Below, piece by piece: positions 43,301 through 52,904 of a stretch of DNA of 64,000 bases. The position numbers and the translations under genes are program-made. Origin of the DNA: Aspidapion aeneum (lineage: Eukaryota > Arthropoda > Insecta > Coleoptera > Brentidae); assembly GCA_963576565.1 (NCBI GenBank), contig OY755047.1, forward strand, positions 25,427,171 to 25,491,170. Reading direction: 5' to 3'. A model generated the notes under the pieces. The model had not been told where the DNA came from. It did no database searches and saw only the letters and a program-made list of their open reading frames with translations. Within the stretch, counting starts at the first letter, position 1; each line of letters starts with the position of its first letter.

Positions 43301-46032
43301 GCCTATAAAATAGAATTACCAAGTTACTCAATTTAAAAATAATAATAGCATTACACAGTAAATACATGGATTGATGATTTAAGATCTTTTAAGCAAAGTT
43401 ATTTTTTATGTATTTTTAAGTTATTTAAGATTAGAGAAATCAGAATTTATTTGGGGGGAGCGCCTTCTGTGCCTATTTTGACTTTTCTTTACCACCCCGT
43501 CTCTATGTCCCTCGCCCCTTCCAGTATCAGCTTCAGCCCTGATTTTCCTTGCTGTTTTTTAGACTTTTTGAAAAACAGAGCCAGTTCTCGCCTTCGAATA
43601 GTAGTGGGGAATTGAGTGACGGGTCCGACGGTAGTGAAGACAGACATTTGGCAAAAGGCGCGAAGTTGCCTGTGAGGCGCGTCACCAGAGAAGAGGCCCT
43701 TTACTGTGAAGATACCTATGCTAAAAGGAGAAGCAGGTTTGTTGAAGTTTGTTCTGTATTTCTTTTATTTACAGTTCCATTCGAAAAAGCGTACTCAAAA
43801 AAATGGCACCAGCAGGCACGTAAGGTCATCCATAAGACGTACTTGTTCTGGTTGTTGAAGTACCGTAAACCTGAGTTACTTTACACCGCTTTTTGCAGTT
43901 CTAGAAAAAATTTAAAAACGCTTAAAAAACAAACATTTTTGTTTTAAATATTTACTACTCTGAGCATTTAAACTATACAAACATGTAGCATGTTTTTTTT
44001 AAATTTGTAATTCAGTTTTTTTTTAACCTAAAGTTTGAAATATGGGTTTTGAGTTATTGTGTTCCAGACAGATACCATTACAAAATTTGGAACTTAGACC
44101 TTTTTTCGCCCAAATAATTTATTTTGAGTAAAAATAAAAGGTTTTTACTATCCAATACCCAGGGTATATATGAAGTAGTCTTGGGCACCCTGCATACATA
44201 TCGATAGTAGTGTCTCAATTTTAACATTTTTCTCTCAGCCCTCTAGAAAAATGTCCAATCTGCAAGAAATTCTTCCGCAGGATGAAGTCGCATCTTATAA
44301 AACATGAAATACTACAACAAGAAGAAGTATTATCCAAGTTGACCTGTCAATTTTGCGCAAAGGTACCTATATAGTTAATTACCATATTATCCGTGAGCCT
44401 GCAAGATCTCCTAACTCACATTTTTCGCATTTTTTTTGTAATGTTCTCCTCTCTGAAAGAAAGATTGAACTCACTTTAGAGAAGGACTCATCAAGCCTTT
44501 TTTTAATATACAGTTATCAACAAAAATAGACTTGTCAAGCCTTTTTTTTTGTATATACAGGTACCAATAAAAATATATACAGTTTTGTAAAAATAAACAC
44601 AATTTGAGTTTTTTTTTGCTCTCCTCTAAAATTGAGTCATATGCAGTCAGGAAATATTGCAGGCTTACGGACGATAAGATCATACTCGTTTCAGTATTTT
44701 TCTATGAAGCAGTAACTTGTTATAAATGGTTAAATTGGACTTCCTGTCAATTAGCCGGTCCATTTTCGCCTCACCATCAAATTCTTTTCTTAACATGTGC
44801 TTTGCGACGCAATTTGGCATCAAGTGTCATAACGAGGTCTTTTGCATGATTTGAATATGGTACAGGAGTGTTGTTGATTGTATGATTCAGTTAATAGTTT
44901 TATTTAATTTTATTTGCCATTTTTTGGTCAAATTGTAATCTTGGGTAACTGTTCCTGGGGAGTTGTGGAAGAGTGAAGCTAAATATCTTCAAAAATGCAT
45001 GAGTTATAATTATGACATTTTAACGCTTTGTAGATAGGTCATGAAACATTTGGAATCTATATTGATATAAACTTTTTTTATATCTGAATACGAGGTTAAT
45101 AGTAACACCATAGATTTCCGTAATTTTAGGTGTTCAACAATCACGCTAATTTACAAATACACATGCGAACGCACACCGGAGACAAACCATACGTATGTGA
45201 AGTTTGCGATAAGTCATTTTCACAAAGCTGTAATTTGGTTAATCATATGAGAACTCACACTGGTAAGCATTTTATAGAACATTTTGTTTTCAAAATAATT
45301 AAAAATGTTATTACTGTACTGGGAAAGGGCTACAAGCGTACCGACAAGTTAAATTTGAAATTAAATTAAGGCTTCTGATAATGGGTGCCGCGCTATCAGA
45401 GCCCTCTCTTTTCTAAGCTTAAAACCATTATCCGTTATCTTAGGATAAATACCTTTTAATTTGTTGAAACACATATCAACTAAGCGGCTACCTTAACTCA
45501 AGATAAGAGTTTTGTCTTCCAAACATTCAAAAATCCAAAGAATTTTCTTAAATTTAAGTCAAAAATAAAAATTAACCCAAATTTTGACAATGTCAAATTA
45601 CCGCATTGAGAAATTGTCAACGTTATTTGAAAGCAGTCCCTTTCATAATTTATTAAAAGCCATAATTTGGGGTCATTTGAATCTATGATACCGGTACCTC
45701 TCATACCTCCTGTTAGATAAGAATAAGAACGTTATCTATTTGACACTTAATTTGGAACGGGCTGTATTTGAAACAGCCTGTATATTTTGCTTAATTGTCA
45801 ATATATCGATTTTTTAGGTGAAAAACCTTTCAAATGCCCCCACTGCGACCGCGCCTTCACCCAGTCCGGAAATTTGAACAATCACATCAGGCTACATACC
45901 GACGAAAAACCGTTCAAATGTCACTACTGCAACAAAGCCTTCGTACAAAGTGGGAACCTGAATTCTCATATTAGAAATAATCACAAACTTGATATGGACG
46001 ATGGCTATAATATGATCTCTATTAAAGGTTAA
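34265..46032 (+). CDS. C2H2 zinc-finger protein (whole gene, 7 coding exons)
   Basis: Probable sequence-specific DNA-binding nuclear protein. Exons: 34265-34351, 36848-36961, 40591-40733, 43563-43736, 44239-44362, 45130-45262, 45818-46032. All introns are GT-AG and phases agree, giving 990 bp, 329 residues plus stop. The N-terminus is acidic ([11 protein letters not shown]). The middle is basic without a known domain; no ZAD or BTB is visible. Five C2H2 fingers form the C-terminus: [18 protein letters not shown], then one split across exons (CQFCAK / [15 protein letters not shown]), then [40 protein letters not shown] and [20 protein letters not shown]. The last three share SGNL/SCNL helices. 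AATAAA lies 67 bp past the stop. I do not recognise an orthologue. A further exon at 37561-37632 is possible. Confidence 0.85.
34840..35223. mobile_element. 384-bp hAT-like MITE with 8-bp target duplication
   Basis: The ends CAGCGGCGGCTCGTG and CACGAGCCGCCACTG are inverted copies. CCAACTGA flanks it on both sides (34832-34839 and 35224-35231). An 8-bp duplication and CAGNGGCGG ends fit the hAT superfamily. It carries no transposase. Confidence 0.9.
35288..35968. mobile_element. 681-bp TA-flanked element with CAGGGTGTCC ends
   Basis: CAGGGTGTCCTATAACCATAG at the left is mirrored by CTAAGTTATGGGACACCCTG at the right, with TA on both sides. The interior is AT-rich and non-coding. Confidence 0.8.
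36247..36679. mobile_element. 433-bp hAT-like MITE with 8-bp target duplication, carrying a SINE
   Basis: The ends CAGTGGCGGATCCCGG and GGATCCGCCACTG are inverted. AAAATAAT flanks both ends (36239-36246 and 36680-36687). Next to each end is a G-rich (left) or C-rich (right) block. A tRNA-derived SINE occupies 36406-36577. Confidence 0.9.
36406..36577 (+). mobile_element. tRNA-derived SINE
   Basis: A box TGGTGTAGTGGTAGC and B box GGTTCGATTCC are spaced as in a tRNA gene. The non-tRNA body contains TTGTTTGTGATTGTTT, CTTTGCGAAACTGGGC and GATTGGATGGAAAGTCCCAG, ending in an A-rich tail. The 5' part is not an intact tRNA (no paired acceptor stem), so this is a SINE and not a tRNA gene. It is nested inside the hAT-like MITE, hence younger than it. 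Confidence 0.88.
36848..36961 (+). CDS. Zinc-finger gene exon 2
   Basis: A long T tract and TTTTCAG precede TTT TTC TCA; the donor is GAG|GTACGT. It encodes [20 protein letters not shown] and [18 protein letters not shown], a basic, probably helical segment of no known family. Phase 0 at both ends. Confidence 0.75.
37561..37632 (+). CDS. Possible extra exon of the zinc-finger gene with a GC donor
   Basis: The frame [20 protein letters not shown] then KKQQ looks coding (no low-complexity bias, polar). It ends CAGCAG|GCAAGT, a strong match to rare GC-AG introns. Phase 0 at its end fits exon 3. The acceptor is the problem: the best site (TTTCTAG at about 37556) gives the wrong phase, and the in-phase one (TAGTGAG) is a disfavoured GAG. 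It may be alternative, or part of another transcript. Confidence 0.35.
37982..38835. mobile_element. 854-bp element with perfect 34-bp terminal inverted repeats and mirrored AAAATAGCG repeats
   Basis: 34 bp starting CAGGGTGTAATTTAAATGAT are exactly repeated, inverted, at the right end. TATA (or TA) flanks both sides. Inside, 38155-38275 repeats CAAAATAGCG-type units, and 38355-38460 repeats the complement GCGCTATTTTGT, forming a second inverted block. It lies in intron 2 of the zinc-finger gene. Not coding. Confidence 0.88.
39238..39415. repeat. Short tandem repeat of AGTACTTCTTAGGTAGTACC type
   Basis: CAGTACTTCT, CGGTACTTCT and TAGTACCTAGG blocks recur about every 20-25 bp, with dyad symmetry (GTAC, CCTAGG). 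It lies in intron 2 of the zinc-finger gene. Confidence 0.7.
40591..40733 (+). CDS. Zinc-finger gene exon 3
   Basis: Acceptor CTCAACCCAG precedes ATG AAC TTC; the donor is ATCAG|GTTTGT, phase 2. It encodes [47 protein letters not shown]. It begins with Met, so it could also be an alternative start, but the acceptor and phase fit the upstream exons. Confidence 0.78.
41107..42760. repeat. Foldback element, ~1.6 kb, arms ~700 bp
   Basis: Both ends carry CACTTGGTATGGATAGACATA, then a block with GAACATTTTACGAAAGGGAACC, a G-rich/C-rich run and AAACGTGCTT, in opposite orientation. Inner segments also pair: CAATTATTTGCAAACTTTTAACTT near 41750 with its complement near 42140, and TTTTTGTAACTCAGTA near 41610 with its complement near 42295. 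The loop is about 200-250 bp. The frames at 41116-41376 (minus) and 42514-42741 (plus) are mirror copies of the same non-gene. It lies in intron 3 of the zinc-finger gene. Confidence 0.88.
43563..43736 (+). CDS. Zinc-finger gene exon 4
   Basis: Acceptor TGTTTTTTAG; the first A completes an Arg codon. The donor is AGCAG|GTTTGT, phase 2. It encodes [40 protein letters not shown] and [17 protein letters not shown]. It is serine-rich and acidic, then basic, and looks like a disordered linker. The open frame runs on past the donor into the intron; that part is not likely coding. Confidence 0.82.
44239..44362 (+). CDS. Zinc-finger gene exon 5 (finger 1 and start of finger 2)
   Basis: Acceptor TTTCTCTCAG; donor AAAG|GTACCT, phase 0. 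It encodes [20 protein letters not shown] and [21 protein letters not shown]. The first finger is short (CPIC then 12 residues, H-X4-H), so it may bind zinc with unusual spacing. The second finger has its two cysteines here and its histidines in the next exon. Confidence 0.85.
45130..45262 (+). CDS. Zinc-finger gene exon 6 (end of finger 2, finger 3)
   Basis: Acceptor TAATTTTAG precedes GTG TTC AAC; the donor is CACTG|GTAAGC, phase 1. It encodes [20 protein letters not shown] and [25 protein letters not shown]. The TGDKP linker is standard between Kruppel-type fingers. Confidence 0.92.
45818..46032 (+). CDS. Zinc-finger gene exon 7 (fingers 4 and 5, stop)
   Basis: Acceptor GATTTTTTAG; GT completes the Gly of TGEKP. 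It encodes [56 protein letters not shown], then a 20-residue tail and TAA. In finger 5 the histidines are H-X4-H (HIRNNH). Fingers 4 and 5 have nearly identical recognition helices (QSGNL), suggesting a repeated DNA triplet (inference). Confidence 0.93.
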
Positions 46033-46098
46033 GGTATTTATTATAGAATTTTAAGGTTTTTAACAGACTATGTCATTAAGACTATCAAAAGCGGAAAA

Positions 46099-46104
46099 AA
46101 TAAA
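46099..46104 (+). terminator. Poly(A) signal AATAAA of the zinc-finger gene
   Basis: AATAAA lies 67 bp past the stop codon, with another AATAAA at about 46114. The position is right for the 3' end of the transcript. Confidence 0.55.
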
Positions 46105-46206
46105 ATCTTCCAGAATAAACAACATATTTGGTCACCCTAATTGCAAAAACAACAGGTTATGATCCTACGTTTTGATGACGTCAAACTTGTCATAGCGAAT
46201 ACCCAA

Positions 46207-46245
46207 AGAGAGAGAGAGAGATACAGAGAAAGTGAGAGAGAAGGA
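46207..46245. repeat. (GA)n microsatellite
   Basis: AGAGAGAGAGAGAGA with a few interruptions between the zinc-finger gene and the Transib element. Confidence 0.85.
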
Positions 46246-46475
46246 GGTATGTACGGTCACCGCTCTACAAATGATAAAAATTTTTTTAAAAACATTTTGC
46301 TAAAATGAAACACACGCCTTTTTGACTGAAAAACGTTGACGTTTAGAGCTAGACTTAAAATAGCTCCACACCCAACCTAGATTTGTTTTGAAACTTTATC
46401 TAAAATAGAATTAGTGAGTGCGGAAGAGATACAAAAGAAGTTTTGTTTTGGTTTTATTCTGTTTTGGCAACGTCG

Positions 46476-49350
46476 CACAGAGCGGCAGAATAAAAAAAAC
46501 GTGGCCAAAACTATACGGATCAAAAATGCAATTCATTTGGTATCGTTTGTAAAGAAAAAAGGTATTTCATGTTAGAATAAGACTTTATGTCAAATTTAGA
46601 GATTTTGTAAAGTAAAATAAAACAATAATATTCTATAAACAAAAAACAAATGAGATTCCCTTTCACCAACGAAAAACTTAATCCACTTCCATCTCGCTTG
46701 TTTCTGTCTCATTGAATATATCTTCATTATCAGTATCCATTTCAGAATCTTCCTGGTCATTACTGGTAATTACTTCTTTATCAAATGATTTCATTTTTCT
46801 TTTTGAAAGCTTTCTAATACTAGATATTAAAGGGTCCGACGACAACAAAAGTCTTTCGAAAACATCTTCCATGGTCTGCTTTCTTGAAAACTTTCTGGAA
46901 AATCCTTCGCGAAACTTTTTTATGGTTTTATTTAGTGCTTCTTGAGCCTCTTCTGTCATTTGACCTATAGGGAGCAAAAATGAATCTATTATTTCAGCAG
47001 AATGCAAAAGTATCTTGTGTACCGTAGTGGGCATATTGTACCAAGGATATTTTTCAATATGCAGCCTAGCTGTCTGTAGGCAGTATTCTTTGAACAAATC
47101 TGTATTTATATAAAATGTACTTGACATAGTTTGAAGGATTACTTTCTGACGATAAATTATTTCTTGATCTATTCCTGTTATTTCTGAAGCTAATTCATAA
47201 TTTTCAAAAAATCGTCTGGCTGTATTGCCATCGTTCGTGCTACCGAATCCTGGTTTAGGCTTATCTACCAACAAGCCTAATTTTAGTTGAAAGTTTTTTT
47301 GAACTTCTTTTTTCCTTTCAGCTACAATTGTTTTATTTTGATCGCCTCTTGCTTGCCAGCTTTTTATGGATAATTTATATGACATATGCAGGTTATATTC
47401 AAAAAATCTTATCCATGCATGTAACACGGATATTCCAAAACTAAATGTAGTAGTATCTACATAACGTTTTAAAATTTCATCCAATTTATTAAACTGTTGA
47501 GAAGTAGCACCACAAATATAGCACTTTTGAGTTGAGCTTTTCGAAGTGGCGACATTACACACTTTACCATCGATCATTGTGAAATGTAAAACATGTTTCA
47601 CTGTGCACAATAATCCTGATTCCAAGTGAACTGTTGTTGGAACAAGTTCGTTAATTTGATTTTCAATATGGTTAATCTCAGCAATTGTTTCCTCTTTCGT
47701 TTCTTTTACAAAACGAACTCTAATGGGGCGACAAAATCTGGGAGATCCTGGCCTGGGATTCTGCCAAATAATTTTTTTTGTTGTTGAGTGAATATCTTCA
47801 GAAATTAATTGAAGTGGAACCAAAGACGTCAAGAAAATACTTTCATCAGAACATTCAGGATTTTCAAAATTTTGTTTATATTTAGCATGGCTGGAACTCC
47901 CATCACAACCCCATTTTGATATCAAAACTAGTGCTGAGTTTTTCTCTAGGGTCAATTGCAAGGTCTCTAAAACTTCATTCTGCATTTGGATGAGTCTGTG
48001 TGCTGAATGATTCAGTAAAGCTTGCAATTTTACTTCGGCAGTGCTTTCAGTGATTTTAAGTTCAGCAGGATAACAAAGTTTCTTGGCTTCTTGTATTTTT
48101 TTGTACGAGGGGAATTTTTTTTTTATCGGCTTCTCGAACCAACTGATATTGGTGCATTGTAAAATTACCCTCCAAAAATAAAGATAATGCCTGTTCATCA
48201 GTAAGCTGAGAAACAGTATCCCTTTTCGTTTTATATGCCTTTCTATACTCCGTACCTTTACTTGGAGAACTTATTTCTCTTAAAACCGCAGCAGAATCAA
48301 CACAACCTTCCTTCCTAAGATTCATTTAAGCCGCATATAGTAGTTCCGTAGTACTAACTGTTGATCTTAAACTTTCAGTTTTTCAACGTCTGGATCTTTT
48401 ACTACATGTAGCAAAATCAATAGGTGGTCTACCTCCTGCACGTGTACACGATTGTGAAAATATAGGAAACTCAAGCACTGTTTCTAACCAGCTTTGGTTT
48501 TGAGATATAAATCTTTCCTTTGTATATCGGGCCACTTCAAACTTTTTTTTAAATACTGAGGTAAAGTGCGACAACTTTCTTTGAATTTGTGCGGATTGTT
48601 CTTCTGGGCACTTAGTCGCGTCCATAACGTAATTGTATAAAAAAACAAACTTATCTTCAAATGCACGCGACTCGCACTCCATCAATTTTTTAAAAAGATC
48701 CATTTTTGTGAAAGTTAGAATTTGTGAATCACTGCGTGAGCAACCTATCCAAAAAATATATTTTATTAATTTTTTTAAAAAATGTTTTTAAATTTATAAC
48801 TTAAAAAAAAATACATGAACCCGATATATTTACTTTTTTCTTTCAGCCAGTGGTCAGTGGGGGGAAACTTTTTTTTTTAATTTATGAAGCTGAACATTTG
48901 GGGTATATAACAGTATTACATTTTTTATCGGGACTGAGAGGGCACTATACTTTTTGAATACACTTTGTAATTTTTACATATATTTTTGACGCTTATCTTT
49001 AAAATCAAAATATTTCAGTGAAATCGAAATCCTTTGCTGATCAATATAGTCAATTTTTATAGACAAATGTATAGCGTACCTGTAGGTTTGGTATCCATTT
49101 CAAACGTATTAAATAGCGGTCACTTTTTGACTTTTTTGAAATTCACGATTCCAAACTGTAGAACGTACTGATTTAAAATAACCTAAACAAAAATGATAAA
49201 AAACTGGACATGATAAAATGATATTAAAAAAATTTGTTCATGAAAAGGTAGATAAATATCTTGTGTTTCAACGGAGATAAAAATTATTTTATATATTCAT
49301 AAATCTCTCACGGCAGTATTGGCCAGGTTTTTATATTCTGCCGTTCTGTG
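46476..49350 (-). mobile_element. Transib-type DNA transposon, 2875 bp, with terminal inverted repeats and CGTCG target duplication
   Basis: The left end starts CACAGAGCGGCAGAATA and the right end, reversed, starts CACAGAACGGCAGAATA. Similarity runs about 36 bp, through CGTGGCCAAAACT against CCTGGCCAATACT. Exactly CGTCG lies on both sides (46471-46475 and 49351-49355). Transib elements are known for 5-bp GC-rich duplications and CAC-starting ends related to the V(D)J recombination heptamer CACAGTG; all three fit. The element holds one broken transposase on the minus strand (46678-48703). About 650 bp of non-coding sequence separates the right end from the transposase start. The copy looks complete in structure and was probably inserted fairly recently. 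Confidence 0.93.
46678..48703 (-). pseudogene. RAG1-like Transib transposase, interrupted by two stops and one frameshift
   Basis: The frame starts MDLFKKLMECESRAF at 48703 and spans about 675 codons. It is broken by TGA at 48385-48383, TAA at 48328-48326 (both one C-to-T change from sense codons) and a frameshift in a run of about ten A near 48123-48114. The last 506 codons (48198-46678) are open. RAG1 landmarks in that part: WGCDGSSSHAKYKQ (Asp99, first catalytic Asp), NPRPGSPRFCRPIRV, CYIC zinc ligands (226, 229), GSTNDGNTARRFF, VHKILLH (His394, His399) and EEAQEALNK (Glu420, catalytic Glu position). Where RAG1 has LHCD with its second Asp, this protein reads LHAW. An acidic tail ends it. 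Inactive as it stands. Confidence 0.92.
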
Positions 49351-49355
49351 CGTCG

Positions 49356-49482
49356 CGTGGTTACTCTTCATGTACTTTTCTTCATCCAAAACATTCACCA
49401 AACAGTACACTTCCGAACCATTATAATCAGTTGAAAAAATTGTATTTATAATATTTTCTTTCAAAAAATAAAATATCCTGAG
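49356..49482 (-). other. Open, coding-like stretch that ends at the Transib insertion
   Basis: On the minus strand, an acceptor-like TGTGTTTTCTCAG is followed by an open frame. It gives TIFSTDYNGSEVYCLVNVLD, EEKYMKSNHAT and then runs into the Transib end. The composition is not low-complexity. Across the target duplication the host sequence on the far side (46470 downward) stays open for about 17 more codons before a stop. It might be an exon cut by the transposon, or chance. Confidence 0.3.
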
Positions 49483-49543
49483 AAAACACACTGTAAGTCA
49501 AAACTAGCCAACAACGTCGTATTATGCACTTGAAAGAACATAG

Positions 49544-50146
49544 CCGTTTTCAAGCGAATAACTAGTAATTACCTCTGGTTATCCCTTGGTTGACATTTAA
49601 AATCAGCTGTTTAGGCCCTTAGCCTATTACCACAGAAAAACTGCTTGAATAGCTTTTTTTATAACCGGTTATTGTTTGTTGTTGCTTTTTGCGTTTTTTT
49701 AAAGAAGTTTAATTTGAAAAAAAAGCTTGAATATAATAAACAGTGGTTAGAGGAGTACAATGATACTGATTTTTTTTTAAAATCATATTTCGTGTATCAA
49801 AGCCTATATTAAAAAAATTAGAGGAAGCCAAGGCTTGATAAAACGGAAAAAATTTTGGCAAGACATTATAGAGGAGGCCATCTCTTTGTACAATTTTCCT
49901 TCACAATTGAGGCACACACGATAAATTCCACTCATTGCAAAAATTCACGCAAAAAGAAACAAAACAAATGATTGTGAGGTTAGAAAACCCAATAACCTTC
50001 CTCAAACGTATGGTAATTACCGGTAATAAACGATGACGTACAAAGGGCTCATTCGTGACGTCACTCTTCAAGGAGGGGTATTTACAAAGGCCGCTTAAAC
50101 GCCTTTGGTAAATACTAGTAATAACTAGCTATTCGCTGGAAAACGG
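49544..50146. mobile_element. ~600-bp element with CCGTTTTCNAGCGAATA ends
   Basis: CCGTTTTCAAGCGAATAACTA at the left is mirrored by AGCTATTCGCTGGAAAACGG at the right, continuing into AGTAATTACC and GGTAAATACTAGTAAT. The interior contains CGTGACGTCACTC and is non-coding. No clear target duplication was read. Confidence 0.7.
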
Positions 50147-50378
50147 AACAATTGCGCTCAAGGTGGGGGGATTGTGAGAGATGCAAGTTGTCCGCAGTAT
50201 TCTGAGATGAGTTCAAAACGAATCTTTACTTCGCGGTATTCAGTTTACGGGAAGGTACGTGTCGCATTGGATCGAGCGTATCTCTTTCGCCCTCAGAGCG
50301 GTAGGGTTTGACAGGGATGCAAGATGTCGCCACCTTTTAAGATAATTTATAAAATAAGTATAATTCGCTCTATATTAA

Positions 50379-51124
50379 GGACCTATTGCAATAGTGCCAG
50401 GCACTAATTGTGCCGGACACTATATTGACAGTTTCGCATTACAAACTAACAGTTGATCTTTCAAAATTGACATACCAAAGTCGAATTTATAAATCCCGTC
50501 GTTTATTTTCCATTATTAGTGGCGTCACTATTAAATTCGGCTCGTATAATACACAAAGGCCTAATTTTGAAAGGACACAGCTGTTCTTATAATGAGAAAC
50601 TGTCAATATAGTGCCCGGCACAATTTGTGCCTGGTACTATTGCAATAGTACCATTATTTCTTATATCGTTCTCTATCGTGCCTTGTTTTCATCTTCGCAG
50701 CTGGTTGGATATACGTCACATGGATTATTGACTTTTGTCTCTGCTTCTGTTCTCTCATTCCATATCTAGCATACGTCAATAGTGAAAAGCATTGATTTTT
50801 AGAGCAAAAATACTGCCGTGCAATCAGAAAACCCTAAGCATAAATACAGACCAAAAAAATCGAGAAATGAAGCACCATAGCTTGCTTTGAAAACAATGGA
50901 AAATTTCAACTACCAAGTGCGCATGCGTGTGTTTTGAAGCAAACGGATGGCTTTGTTGATGTCATGTTTTCTGTCTTTGACATTTAGAAAAGCTGATATT
51001 TACCAAATGAAAATTCTAAATATTCTCGACTATAAGTAAGTAAAACAATTCCTTACATCAAAAATCAACTCCATAAAGAATAGTGCCCGGCACAATTACT
51101 TCCTGGCTTTATTGCAATAAGTCC
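50379..51124. mobile_element. Element with GGACYTATTGCAATA ends, same family as 29549
   Basis: The left end GGACCTATTGCAATAGTGCC plus CACTAATTGTGCCGGACACT is mirrored at 51071-51124 (AGTGCCCGGCACAATTACTT, GCTTTATTGCAATAAGTCC). An inner inverted end at about 50625-50655 makes 50379-50655 a small unit by itself. The copy may therefore be two nested or adjacent elements. It is non-coding. Confidence 0.7.
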
Positions 51125-51129
51125 CTCTT

Positions 51130-52900
51130 AAGATTAACGGCTAATTTAATCCCTTATTTGATAAACTTTTACCCGATCAACTAGTTTTTAGAAAAAATAA
51201 TAGTCAGCCTTAAATTTTTGACAATTTGTCTCAATCATGTGGTGACGTGACGGGGTATGTTCGAAAACAATCAAAACTAACGTATACGCATTAACCAAAA
51301 TTCCGCTTACGCGAAAAATGAACACTAAGAATTAAAGGAGGGTCCTGGCTTCAAGTATCGGATGCAAGAATAAATGAAACTAGCCTATATTTATGCTATA
51401 AGGTATTTGGGAAAACCTAGTAACCCGGGTTACTAGTGGGTTACTAGGTTTTTGCTTTTGAAATTTCTTAACATTTATTGCTTTTGCTGTTCGGACATTT
51501 GAAGAAAACTTTTTTTGTCAAATGTCAATTTACTGGATCATTTTTGCAGTAAGAGGAGATATAAGTTAGTTGTTGTAAACAAATCTAGTAAACCATGATG
51601 ATGCTTCTATTTTCTAGTCTTCCGAATTTTATGCCTTTGAAATATCCCAATCTTTTCTTTGTCTTGTTTCATTGTTGGTTATTATTTAGAATCACAAAAG
51701 AATCAATTTACAACTAAAATGACCAATATGAATTTATTTTTTGTCGACTCTTACTAAGGTTTATATTTGTAAATAATACATTATTTAAATCTGAGTGATG
51801 CTATTTAATGCCCTTTTAAAAATGTGGCTCTCTTAAGGTTAACATTTACCAAAATATATGTAAAAACAATTTTAACCCCCTTTATCCTAAAACATACATT
51901 TTTAACTTACTAGAGTTTTTAGATTGCAGGGCAGAACAAATCTAGGGCTTCGGTGCAGTTACAAAAAACTACGTTAATATACTTATTTTATTAAATTATT
52001 TCAATCTCAACCCTTCTTATGAGTTTAGCTCAAACGTTTTTAAAAACAACTATCAAAACAAAATAGCGGAGTTGTCATGTTTCACTTGGATTTTGTGTAA
52101 GTTCATTAGGTCGTTTTGAAATTAACGGAAAAAACCCCTTGCGGTAACAGCTGTCGAGGATCTTAGCCTGTAATTTTTGTTAGCCTTAGATAAGGCTACA
52201 GGTTAGTGGTGACCTGTATTGGAAGACAAAAAAAGTTAGCTACTTTTAACTAAAGAAAAGAAAATTGTAAATATGAAATTTTCTTTAGGATTTTTACCAA
52301 AAATTTCCTTTAGTTTTGATGGAGTGTAAATAAAATTTAGATGTATATTCAAAAGATAATTATAAAAAAATATTTACTTAAAAAATGTGAAGTGCCTTTT
52401 GGGTACTTGGGATGAAATAAATAGCTATTCCAATTTTTTGGTTTAAACATTTTCACGAAAAATTAATCTGTTTGGAAATGGCTAAAGACGTGAAAAATAG
52501 TAAGATTTCGAAAGTTCTAAAGATTGTATTTGTAGTTTTTATCCCTTATAATTACAAGGGGTGGATACAAGTCATTGTAAATATTAACAAAAAAATATAT
52601 GAAGCGAAAACATAAAATTATTTGAACTAAAAGTAGCTAATTTTTAGTAAGTTTAAGAAGTAAATGTAAATAGTCTTTAAGAGTCAAATATTCGGTAAAA
52701 ATATATTTGATTGAGATTTCTAAGAATCTCACCACTACTTAAGACTTAATCACAAATAGTAGATCTCATTTTTGTATATAAAATTATTCTTTTTTTTTTA
52801 GTAAGCCTGTTACGTCACAAGCTAAGACTTTTTAATATTTTTAGTTTCTTCTTGTCATTACACACAGAAGGTTACGAATATTTTTAAACATTTATCTGAT
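51130..52900. other. Intergenic, nothing recognised
   Basis: AT-rich sequence without convincing open frames, splice-bounded exons or bounded elements. CCTAGTAACCCGGGTTACTAG at about 51416 is a short perfect palindrome. Confidence 0.4.
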
Positions 52901-52904
52901 AACC

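Noticed and set aside
43737..43947. Extension of zinc-finger exon 4 to a 132-codon frame
   Set aside because: A good donor at 43736 and phase agreement with exon 5 make the remainder intron.
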